A program made the position numbers and the translations under genes. 64,000 nucleotides of DNA from an uncultured Flavobacteriaceae bacterium (lineage in GTDB: Bacteria; Bacteroidota; Bacteroidia; Flavobacteriales; Flavobacteriaceae): NCBI GenBank assembly GCA_947494695.1, contig CANLWB010000013.1, forward strand, positions 117,993 to 181,992. Reading direction: 5' to 3'. Of the stretch, positions 1-6,629 are shown piece after piece (the stretch's first letter is position 1; each line of letters opens with the position of its first letter). The notes under the pieces are model-generated. The model saw only the letters and a list, made by a program, of their open reading frames with translations. It did not search any database and was not told the DNA's origin.

Positions 1-75
1 TTTAGATACCGCAGCCGGAGATATATTCAGGACATTTGCGATATCTTTAATAGTAGTTTTTTTGTTATTACTCAA
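1..75 (-). CDS. LacI-family transcriptional regulator, N-terminal fragment (runs off the window)
   Basis: Reading the minus strand from position 75 gives 25 codons: TTG start, then SNNKKTTIKDIANVLNISPA and AVSK. TIKDIA..L..SPAAVSK is the signature of the LacI helix-turn-helix (known for the family). An in-frame TAG stands three codons upstream (82-84) and there is no ATG, so TTG is the start. Only the DNA-binding head is present; the sugar-binding domain lies outside the window. The gene diverges from kdgK/kdgA and begins 8 bp from a perfect palindrome. I infer that it is the local, probably self-repressing regulator of ketodeoxygluconate use. Confidence 0.85.
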   Translation of the reverse strand, partial: MSNNKKTTIKDIANVLNISPAAVSK

Positions 76-83
76 ATTTTTCT

Positions 84-111
84 ATATTTGCTTAAACGTT
101 TAAGCAAATAT
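84..111. promoter_or_regulatory. LacI-type operator, 28-bp perfect palindrome
   Basis: Half-site ATATTTGCTTAAAC is followed directly by its exact reverse complement, with the central CG step usual in LacI-family operators. It sits immediately upstream of the regulator's start codon, where binding would block its transcription. An 18-bp version of the same palindrome lies at 180-197. That it binds the neighbouring regulator is inference. Confidence 0.75.
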
Positions 112-127
112 ACTTCTTTTGTTTAAG

Positions 128-164
128 AATCAAAACTTCAAGACATTATGTTTAAGTTTTGATT
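128..164. repeat. 11-bp inverted repeat between the two operators
   Basis: AATCAAAACTT (128-138) and AAGTTTTGATT (154-164) are perfect complements separated by 15 nt. It has no T-run on either side, so it is not a plain terminator. It could be a second regulator site or a leader hairpin of either divergent transcript. Confidence 0.5.
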
Positions 165-179
165 TTATTTTGCAAATAA

Positions 180-197
180 TGCTTAAACGTTTAAGCA
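180..197. promoter_or_regulatory. LacI-type operator, second copy (18 bp)
   Basis: TGCTTAAACGTTTAAGCA is a perfect palindrome sharing the core of the 84-111 site. It ends 38 bp before the kdgK start, a position suited to repression of kdgK/kdgA. Centre-to-centre spacing of the two operators is about 91 bp, which would allow looping by a tetrameric regulator; that is inference. Confidence 0.75.
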
Positions 198-235
198 AAC
201 GTATTAAATTAAATGTATAAATAAGAATTAAAGAA

Positions 236-1282
236 ATGAAAAAAGTAGTCACTTTTGGAGAGATCATGCTAAGATTAGCACCTCAAGGATTTTTAAGATT
301 TTCCCAAGCAAGCAGTTTTGATGTTATTTATGGAGGAGGAGAATCGAATGTAGCAGTATCATTAGCTAACTATGGTGTGCCAGTTGATTTTGTAACACGC
401 TTACCTAAAAATGATATTGGAGAGTGCGCCATGATGGAAATGCGTAAAAGAGGTGTTGGAGTAGATAAAATTGTTTATGGTGGAGATCGTCTTGGAATCT
501 ACTTTTTAGAAACTGGTGCTGTTTCCAGAGGAAGTAAAGTAGTTTATGATAGAGCACATTCTGCCATCGCAGAAATAGAATCTGGAATGATCGATTGGGA
601 TGCTGTATTTGAAGGTGTTGAGTGGTTTCACTGGACAGGTATTACTCCGGCAATCTCTCAAGGAGCAGCAGACGTTTGTTTAGAAGCGGTTAAGGCTGCT
701 AGTGAAAAAGGAATAACAATTTCTACAGACCTAAACTACCGTGCTAAACTTTGGAAGTACTGTGACGATGCGCATAGGGAAAAGGTAATGACAGAATTAA
801 CATCTTACTGTGATGTTGTTTTAGGAAACGAAGAAGATGCAGAAATGCACTTTGGGATTAAACCAGAAGGGCTAACAGTTCAAACACAAGGACATGATGT
901 TAAAGCCGAAGCGTTCTTATCTGTTTGTCAGCAAATGATGGAGAAATTTCCTAAAGCTAAAAAAGTAATTACAACTTTAAGAGGGTCGATTTCTGCATCA
1001 CACAATACATGGGCAGGTGTATTATATGATGGTAAGAAAATGTATGAAACACGTCAGTACCAAATTACCGATATCGTAGATAGAGTAGGTGGAGGAGATA
1101 GCTTCATGGGTGGATTAATTTATGGATTATTAAAGTACCCTGAAGATGACCAAAACGCTTTAGATTTTGCTGTAGCCGCATCATGTTTAAAACACACTAT
1201 AAAAGGTGATGCTAACTTGGTTACCGTAGCAGAAGTAGAAAAATTAATGGGTGGAGATGCTTCAGGGCGTGTTGCCAGATAA
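236..1282 (+). CDS. kdgK: 2-keto-3-deoxygluconate kinase (PfkB family)
   Basis: This cytoplasmic sugar kinase phosphorylates 2-keto-3-deoxygluconate with ATP to KDPG, the substrate of the aldolase encoded next. The 348-residue length is normal for PfkB/ribokinase enzymes. The N-terminal strand VVTFGEIMLRLAP and the glycine-rich YGGGESNVAVSLANYG (about residues 31-46) form the sugar site. The C-terminal signature DRVGGGDSFMGG (around residues 280-295) carries the anion hole and catalytic Asp, here GGGD rather than the commoner GAGD. kdgA lies 180 bp downstream on the same strand. The pair follows two LacI-type operators and is probably de-repressed by a uronate or ketodeoxy-sugar signal. Substrate assignment rests on similarity and on the kdgA neighbour. 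Confidence 0.9.
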   Translation: MKKVVTFGEIMLRLAPQGFLRFSQASSFDVIYGGGESNVAVSLANYGVPVDFVTRLPKNDIGECAMMEMRKRGVGVDKIVYGGDRLGIYFLETGAVSRGSKVVYDRAHSAIAEIESGMIDWDAVFEGVEWFHWTGITPAISQGAADVCLEAVKAASEKGITISTDLNYRAKLWKYCDDAHREKVMTELTSYCDVVLGNEEDAEMHFGIKPEGLTVQTQGHDVKAEAFLSVCQQMMEKFPKAKKVITTLRGSISASHNTWAGVLYDGKKMYETRQYQITDIVDRVGGGDSFMGGLIYGLLKYPEDDQNALDFAVAASCLKHTIKGDANLVTVAEVEKLMGGDASGRVAR

Positions 1283-1462
1283 TTTATAGGTCTTTTTCGA
1301 GTTTTAAAACCTATGAAAGAAGTACCTTGTCAAATTGTGTATTTGTTTTATCTTAAGATGAACCATAACACAATTTGACAATTTACGATTTATCAATTTT
1401 GTTGAAACTTGTAATTCATTAACGTAATTATAGGATTCAACCTTTTAATCAAGAACATAAAA

Positions 1463-2131
1463 ATGGCACAATTTACCAGAATAGAAGTAGCACAAGTTAT
1501 GAAAGACACAGGCTTAGTTCCTTTGTTTTATAACAGCGATGTTGAAGCAAGTAAAAACGTATTAAAAGCTTGTTACGACGGAGGTGCTAGATTACTTGAA
1601 TTTACAGCACGTGGAGATTTCGCCCACGAAGTTTTTGGAGAATTAGTAAAGTATGCAATTAACGAACTACCTGGAATGATTTTGGGTGTGGGGTCGGTAA
1701 CTGATGCGGCGGCTGCCTCCAGATTTATGGCTTTAGGAGCTAACTTTATTGTAACACCAGTTTTAAGAGAAGATATTGCTATAGTTTGTAATAGAAGAAA
1801 GGTGTTATGGTCTCCAGGCTGTGGTACACTTACCGAAATTACCCGAGCAGAAGAGCTGGGGTGCGAGATTGTTAAATTATTTCCTGGAGATATTTACGGC
1901 CCTCAATTTGTTAAAGGTGTAAAAGCGCCACAACCGTGGACTAACATTATGCCAACAGGAGGTGTCTCTCCAACAGAAGAAAACTTAAAAGCATGGTTTG
2001 GTGCAGGAGTAACATGCGTTGGTATGGGATCTAAACTCATGGCTAAAGATGAAAATGGCCAGTTCGATTATGCTAAAATAGAAGAAAAAGTAAGATTTTC
2101 TATAGACCTTATCAATGCTGTGAGGAGCTAA
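1463..2131 (+). CDS. kdgA: bifunctional KDPG / 4-hydroxy-2-oxoglutarate aldolase
   Basis: This class I aldolase splits 2-keto-3-deoxy-6-phosphogluconate to pyruvate and glyceraldehyde-3-phosphate and completes the route begun by kdgK. The 222-residue protein is a single (beta/alpha)8 barrel. The Schiff-base lysine is Lys138 in EIVKLFPGD, the catalytic glutamate is probably Glu46 in LLEFTARGD, and the phosphate-binding TGGVSP follows near residue 165. Sibling genes in other species are also named eda. A hairpin terminator follows 24 bp after the stop, closing the operon. No uronate isomerase or dehydratase is present, so the source of KDG is encoded elsewhere. Confidence 0.93.
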   Translation: MAQFTRIEVAQVMKDTGLVPLFYNSDVEASKNVLKACYDGGARLLEFTARGDFAHEVFGELVKYAINELPGMILGVGSVTDAAAASRFMALGANFIVTPVLREDIAIVCNRRKVLWSPGCGTLTEITRAEELGCEIVKLFPGDIYGPQFVKGVKAPQPWTNIMPTGGVSPTEENLKAWFGAGVTCVGMGSKLMAKDENGQFDYAKIEEKVRFSIDLINAVRS

Positions 2132-2155
2132 ATATTTAAGAATATTATGATACTT

Positions 2156-2193
2156 AAAAACCTTCTTGAATACAAGAGGGTTTTTCTTTTTTT
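2156..2193 (+). terminator. Rho-independent terminator after kdgA
   Basis: AAAAACCTTCTTG pairs with CAAGAGGGTTTTT (one G-T wobble) across a 4-nt loop and is followed by CTTTTTTTT. Confidence 0.85.
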
Positions 2194-2201
2194 AATGTAC
2201 G

Positions 2202-2218
2202 TAAATTTGTTACTTTTG
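2202..2218 (+). promoter_or_regulatory. candidate -7 boxes of the FKBP lipoprotein gene
   Basis: TAAATTTG (2202-2209) and TACTTTTG (2211-2218) both match the Bacteroidota -7 consensus TAnnTTTG, about 110 bp before the start codon. No clear -33 TTG is seen at the right distance, so which box is used is uncertain. Confidence 0.4.
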
Positions 2219-2328
2219 GCACCAACTAGAAAATAACCATAAAAATATAACGTTTATGGTTGAGTCCTAAAAATGGATTTAGAATTAATTACTTAATGTT
2301 ATAAACTAACAAACTTAAAAAATAGAAA

Positions 2329-3057
2329 ATGAAAGCAATAAAAATTTTAAGCTTGGCTGCAGCCGCTTTACTTGTAGTTTCCTGTAACAAGGGCGGAGTT
2401 ACAAATAAATCTTTAAAAACAGAATTAGATTCTGTTAGTTACGCCATTGGAATGGATGTAGCAAGAAATGTAAAAGCTAGTTTTACTGATGGGTTTGATA
2501 ACGATTTGTTTATTCAAGGATATAATAATGTATCCGATTCTTCCAATATTTTAATAGAAAAAGAAAAAGTACAGCAAATTATTCAAGCCTTCATGCAAAA
2601 GAAACGTGAAGAAATGATGAAAAAACAGCAAGAAGAAGCTGTGAAGAAAGCAGAAGAGCAATACGGAGAGAATAAAGCAGAAGGTGAGAAGTTCTTAGCT
2701 GAAAATATTTCTAAAGACGGTGTGGAGACGACCGAGAGTGGTTTACAATATATCGTTTTAAAAGAAGGAACTGGAGAGAAGCCTGAGGCAACATCTAGAG
2801 TTAGTGTTCACTATCACGGAACAAGAATTGATGGAGAGGTATTCGATAGCTCTGTAGATAGAGGAACACCATCTGAATTTGGTGTAAGCCAAGTGATCTC
2901 AGGATGGACAGAAGGGCTTCAACTTATGAAGACTGGTGCTAAATATAAGTTCTTTATCCCTCAGGATTTGGCTTATGGAGCAACACCAAGACCTGGAAAA
3001 ATAAAACCATTCGACGTTTTAATTTTCGAAGTTGAATTAATCGAAATCATTAAGTAA
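2329..3057 (+). CDS. FKBP-type peptidyl-prolyl isomerase lipoprotein
   Basis: The 242-residue protein begins with a lipoprotein signal, MKAIKILSLAAAALLVVSC, with lipobox cysteine at residue 19. It is therefore predicted to be membrane-anchored on the periplasmic side. Residues about 30-120 are the charged helical FKBP_N dimerisation/chaperone region, rich in Lys, Glu and Gln. Residues about 135-242 are the FKBP catalytic domain, with VSVHYHGTRIDGEVFDSS and FFIPQDLAYG. The fold resembles FkpA/Mip-like isomerases that help fold envelope proteins. It is monocistronic between two terminators. The specific client proteins are unknown. Confidence 0.92.
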   Translation: MKAIKILSLAAAALLVVSCNKGGVTNKSLKTELDSVSYAIGMDVARNVKASFTDGFDNDLFIQGYNNVSDSSNILIEKEKVQQIIQAFMQKKREEMMKKQQEEAVKKAEEQYGENKAEGEKFLAENISKDGVETTESGLQYIVLKEGTGEKPEATSRVSVHYHGTRIDGEVFDSSVDRGTPSEFGVSQVISGWTEGLQLMKTGAKYKFFIPQDLAYGATPRPGKIKPFDVLIFEVELIEIIK

Positions 3058-3080
3058 TTTTTTATTGCTTTATAGAATAT

Positions 3081-3113
3081 AAAAAACAGGAGGCATTCGC
3101 CTCCTGTTTTTTG
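3081..3113 (+). terminator. Rho-independent terminator after the FKBP gene
   Basis: AAAAAACAGGAGGC, loop ATTC, GCCTCCTGTTTTTT: a long perfect stem with A and T tracts on both sides. Confidence 0.92.
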
Positions 3114-3149
3114 TTTTATAGATATAGGCGAAGTATAATCTAAAGGTTG

Positions 3150-3157
3150 TAACTTTG
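3150..3157 (+). promoter_or_regulatory. candidate -7 box of era
   Basis: TAACTTTG matches TAnnTTTG and lies 22 bp before the era start codon. No TTG is seen at the usual -33 distance. Confidence 0.4.
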
Positions 3158-3179
3158 CAGCATTAAACGCAGTACGTAT

Positions 3180-4061
3180 ATGAGTCATAAAGCCGGGTTT
3201 GTAAATATAATTGGTAACCCAAATGTGGGCAAGTCAACATTAATGAATGCTTTTGTAGGGGAGAAGTTATCGATTATAACCTCCAAGGCTCAAACAACAC
3301 GCCATAGAATTCTTGGTATTGTAAATGGTGATGATTTTCAGGTATTATTTAGTGATACGCCAGGAATTATTAAACCGGCTTACGAGTTGCAGGAATCTAT
3401 GATGGGCTTTGTGAAATCGGCCTTCGAAGACGCCGATATATTAATCTATATGGTTGAAATTGGAGAACAGACTTTAAAAGATGAAGCATTCTTTAAAAAG
3501 ATTACTAATTCAAAGATTCCAGTGCTATTGCTTTTAAATAAGATTGATACATCTAATCAGGAACAATTAGAAACTCAGGTGCAACTTTGGTCAGAAAAAG
3601 TACCGAATGCAGAGATTATTCCCATTTCAGCATTAGAAGGTTTTCAGGTGAAAGAGGTTTTTCACCGTATTATAGAATTGCTTCCTGAGTCTCCACCATT
3701 TTATCCGAAAGACCAATTAACGGATAAGCCAGAGCGTTTCTTCATAAATGAGAGTATAAGAGAAAAAATCTTACTTCACTACAAAAAGGAAATTCCATAT
3801 GCCGTTGAAGTTGATACTGAAGAATTTTTGGAAGAAGATTCCATTATTAGAATTCGTTCTGTCATTATGGTAGAACGAGACACTCAAAAAGGTATCATTA
3901 TAGGGCACAAAGGAAGTGCTCTAAAACGAGTAGGGGTCGAGTCCAGAAAAGACCTTGAAGCCTTTTTTGGTAAACAAATCCATCTTGAACTTTACGTAAA
4001 GGTTAATAAGAATTGGAGAAGCAATCAAAACCAACTGAAACGTTTTGGTTACAATCAATAG
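3180..4061 (+). CDS. era: GTPase Era
   Basis: This ribosome-assembly GTPase binds the 3' end of 16S rRNA during 30S maturation. The 293-residue length is typical. G1 is GNPNVGKST (residues 12-20), G3 is DTPG (59-62), G4 is NKID (120-123) and G5 is the SAL motif near 148. The C-terminal KH domain contains GIIIGHKGSALKRVG (around 237-251). Its upstream neighbour is terminated separately and a -7-like box is close to the start, so era is probably transcribed alone. All GTPase and RNA-binding motifs are intact. Confidence 0.97.
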   Translation: MSHKAGFVNIIGNPNVGKSTLMNAFVGEKLSIITSKAQTTRHRILGIVNGDDFQVLFSDTPGIIKPAYELQESMMGFVKSAFEDADILIYMVEIGEQTLKDEAFFKKITNSKIPVLLLLNKIDTSNQEQLETQVQLWSEKVPNAEIIPISALEGFQVKEVFHRIIELLPESPPFYPKDQLTDKPERFFINESIREKILLHYKKEIPYAVEVDTEEFLEEDSIIRIRSVIMVERDTQKGIIIGHKGSALKRVGVESRKDLEAFFGKQIHLELYVKVNKNWRSNQNQLKRFGYNQ

Positions 4062-4146
4062 TAAAAGCTAATACTTTCTTCTTAATAGGGTAACGTTAAA
4101 TTTATATTCCTAAGTCATCTTTGTACTGTAGAATAATATCTGTGGT

Positions 4147-4227
4147 ATAATGAACTTGAATAAATTGGTTTTAACATTTGGTTCGGCTTCATTTTTAAAT
4201 GATTCGGTTTCAAAATGAGTTCATTAT
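4147..4227. repeat. nested inverted repeat downstream of era
   Basis: ATAATGAACT (4147-4156) pairs perfectly with AGTTCATTAT (4218-4227). Inside, TCATTT (4189-4194) pairs with AAATGA (4197-4202). The arms sit in an AT-rich non-coding stretch between era and the terminator at 4322. It may be a small structured RNA or a decayed miniature element; nothing decides between these. Confidence 0.4.
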
Positions 4228-4321
4228 GCTTCAATATAATTTACCAACAATTGGTTAATTTCTATAAGAATATTCAATAATGTTTAGTTAGTTTAGTTTA
4301 TTGAGTTTACAATTAGTCTTT

Positions 4322-4356
4322 AGGCACTTCAATCCCAAAATTGAGGTGCTTTTTTA
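4322..4356. terminator. terminator hairpin between era and the convergent gene
   Basis: AGGCACTTCAAT and ATTGAGGTGCT form the stem and TTTTTT follows on the plus strand. It overlaps the last codon of the minus-strand gene and may serve both directions. Confidence 0.7.
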
Positions 4357-4848
4357 TTGATGTATTATACCAAACATAAAATCATTTAAAGCACACATGT
4401 CATCTTTACTCGAAGCCTTTCCAATACGACCTGCAAGGTACAAGGCAATCCAAACCACTACAATTAAGGTCATTAAAGAGATTTGTAACGCGAAATTTTG
4501 TTGTAGAGTCCAGTTCGCGTAGGCCCAAATTCCAAAAGCTATAAACAATGAGGCTACTATAAAATGAAAAAAAATAAACATGGTCCAAACCGTTGGATTA
4601 GGGCCAAATAATCCATGAAGCATGGAAGAGTTCTCGTCAATGTGATCAATCTCCAAATGTAATTGTGGTGACCAAAAATGTTGTTTGTCTTTTGGGTATT
4701 TTATAAATACATGGTTATCTAATCGGGTTACAATAAAATCGTTTTGATCCTTTTTTGACGTCTCAAAGCGACCAAGTAACGATTCATTATTTACCTTAAG
4801 CTCCATTTTAAACCTAGGTCTTAAAACAATATCATTGGTAGTTGGCAT
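4354..4848 (-). CDS. conserved membrane protein of unknown function
   Basis: I do not recognise a named family for this 164-residue protein. The first 90 residues are soluble, with an alternating strand-like pattern (LGRFETS, FIVTRLDNHVFIKYP) and a conserved-looking HFWSPQLHLEID. Two hydrophobic helices follow (about 88-110, WTMFIFFHFIVASLFIAFGIW, and about 122-142). A short polar tail is last. It faces era and converges on the same terminator. The topology suggests an inner-membrane protein with a small cytoplasmic domain. No catalytic motif is visible. Confidence 0.8.
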   Translation of the reverse strand: MPTTNDIVLRPRFKMELKVNNESLLGRFETSKKDQNDFIVTRLDNHVFIKYPKDKQHFWSPQLHLEIDHIDENSSMLHGLFGPNPTVWTMFIFFHFIVASLFIAFGIWAYANWTLQQNFALQISLMTLIVVVWIALYLAGRIGKASSKDDMCALNDFMFGIIHQ

Positions 4849-5183
4849 TTCTTGATGTTTTTAATACACAGTAAATTACTATTTTTTCGTTAACGAAGTG
4901 ACATTAACTTTTTGATTGAAGCGAAATATTGCAATTTTAATCTTAAATGAAGTTTTTTTTGAAGGTTGCTGCATCACCGAGGCGTGCTGAAAAGGCAAAA
5001 TGTAGAGATAAAGGAGAATTTTGCAGCCCATTATAAAAGTTTAAGCCACTTCAATATAAATAGAACTGGTTTTAATCTCTATAAAAGCCACTTTGGGTAG
5101 ACTATATTTCCTATTTTTGCAAAATATTTACGGTGAGGCACTAAACAAATTAGTCTAAAACTGTTACATACCATGAATAGATT
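4849..5183. other. non-coding stretch upstream of der
   Basis: There is no open frame of note. The right part holds the likely der promoter at 5092-5119; otherwise I see nothing in it. Confidence 0.6.
5092..5119 (+). promoter_or_regulatory. Bacteroidota-type promoter of der
   Basis: TTTG (5092-5095), a 16-bp spacer, then TATTTTTG (5112-5119), matching the TTG / TAnnTTTG consensus closely. The start codon is 64 bp downstream. Confidence 0.55.
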
Positions 5184-6488
5184 ATGAGCAATATAGTAGC
5201 TATAGTAGGAAGGCCTAATGTTGGAAAGTCAACGTTTTTTAATCGTTTAATACAACGAAGAGAAGCCATAGTCGATGCGGTGAGCGGTGTTACAAGAGAT
5301 CGCCATTATGGTAAGAGTGATTGGAATGGAAAAGAATTCTCTCTTATAGATACCGGTGGATACGTTTTAGGTAGTGACGATATTTTTGAAGCCGAAATAG
5401 ATAAACAGGTAGAACTGGCTATTGATGAAGCCGATGCCATCATTTTTATGGTAGATGTTGAAAATGGTGTTACGGGAATGGACCAAGATGTGGCCAATTT
5501 GTTAAGGAAAGTTAATAAGCCTGTATTTCTAGTTGTTAATAAAGTGGATAATACATCACGCGTTGAAGATGCTGTAGAATTTTATGCTTTAGGACTAGGA
5601 ACGTATTATACCATTGCAAGTATCAATGGAAGTGGAACCGGAGAGTTATTGGATGCTTTGGTAGATGCTCTACCGGAAAAAGAAGACGTTGAAGAAGAAG
5701 ATTTACCCCGTTTTGCTGTTGTAGGTCGTCCAAATGCAGGGAAGTCATCCTTTATTAACGCCTTAATTGGAGAAGATCGATACATTGTAACCGATATTGC
5801 TGGAACAACAAGAGACGCCATTGACACCAAATACAATCGCTTTGGTTTTGAATTTAACCTGGTGGATACAGCCGGAATTCGAAGAAAAGCGAAGGTGAAA
5901 GAGGACTTAGAATTTTATTCGGTGATGCGCAGTGTAAGAGCTATTGAGCATGCCGATGTTTGTCTTTTAGTACTGGATGCCAATCGTGGTTTTGATGGTC
6001 AGGTTCAAAATATATTTTGGCTGGCCGAACGCAATAGAAAAGGTATTGTTATTTTGGTTAATAAATGGGATCTGGTCGAAAAGGATCATAAGTCTGTTAA
6101 GGCTTATGAACAGGCTATTAGAAAACAAATTGAGCCTTTTACAGATGTACCTATAATATTTATTTCAGCCTTATCAAAACAGCGTATTTTTAAAGCCATA
6201 GAAACAGCTGTTGAGGTTTATAAAAACCGTTCGAAAAAGATAAAAACGAGCCAGCTTAATGATATACTCCAACCCATCATAGAGCATTACCCACCACCAG
6301 CTTACAAAGGTAAATTCGTGAAAATAAAATACATTATGCAATTACCCACGCCTCAACCACAGTTTGCTTTTTTCTGTAATTTACCACAATATGTAAAGGA
6401 GCCTTATAAACGTTTTTTAGAAAATAAACTTCGTGAGCATTTCGATTTTAAGGGTGTTCCGGTGAGCGTTTATATGCGTAAGAAATAA
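5184..6488 (+). CDS. der: ribosome biogenesis GTPase Der (EngA)
   Basis: The protein has two tandem GTPase domains and a C-terminal KH-like domain and acts in 50S subunit assembly. The 434 residues match the family length. The first P-loop is GRPNVGKST (residues 9-17) with DTGGY as G3. The second is GRPNAGKSS (near 180) with DTAGI, followed by NKWD. The C-terminal region includes the [14 protein letters not shown] and [19 protein letters not shown] segments typical of EngA. It is a single-gene unit with its own promoter. All motifs look intact. Confidence 0.97.
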   Translation: MSNIVAIVGRPNVGKSTFFNRLIQRREAIVDAVSGVTRDRHYGKSDWNGKEFSLIDTGGYVLGSDDIFEAEIDKQVELAIDEADAIIFMVDVENGVTGMDQDVANLLRKVNKPVFLVVNKVDNTSRVEDAVEFYALGLGTYYTIASINGSGTGELLDALVDALPEKEDVEEEDLPRFAVVGRPNAGKSSFINALIGEDRYIVTDIAGTTRDAIDTKYNRFGFEFNLVDTAGIRRKAKVKEDLEFYSVMRSVRAIEHADVCLLVLDANRGFDGQVQNIFWLAERNRKGIVILVNKWDLVEKDHKSVKAYEQAIRKQIEPFTDVPIIFISALSKQRIFKAIETAVEVYKNRSKKIKTSQLNDILQPIIEHYPPPAYKGKFVKIKYIMQLPTPQPQFAFFCNLPQYVKEPYKRFLENKLREHFDFKGVPVSVYMRKK

Positions 6489-6629
6489 CACTTTTAGGAA
6501 GGTTTTATATCTTTTTTAAGAATATTTGCCTCCAGATCCATGTATCTTCGCTTAAAATAAAGTCCGAAATGTGGTACGGTATTTGTAAGTAAAACACAAT
6601 AAGGTCATCAATCAAATAGTCACAATTAA

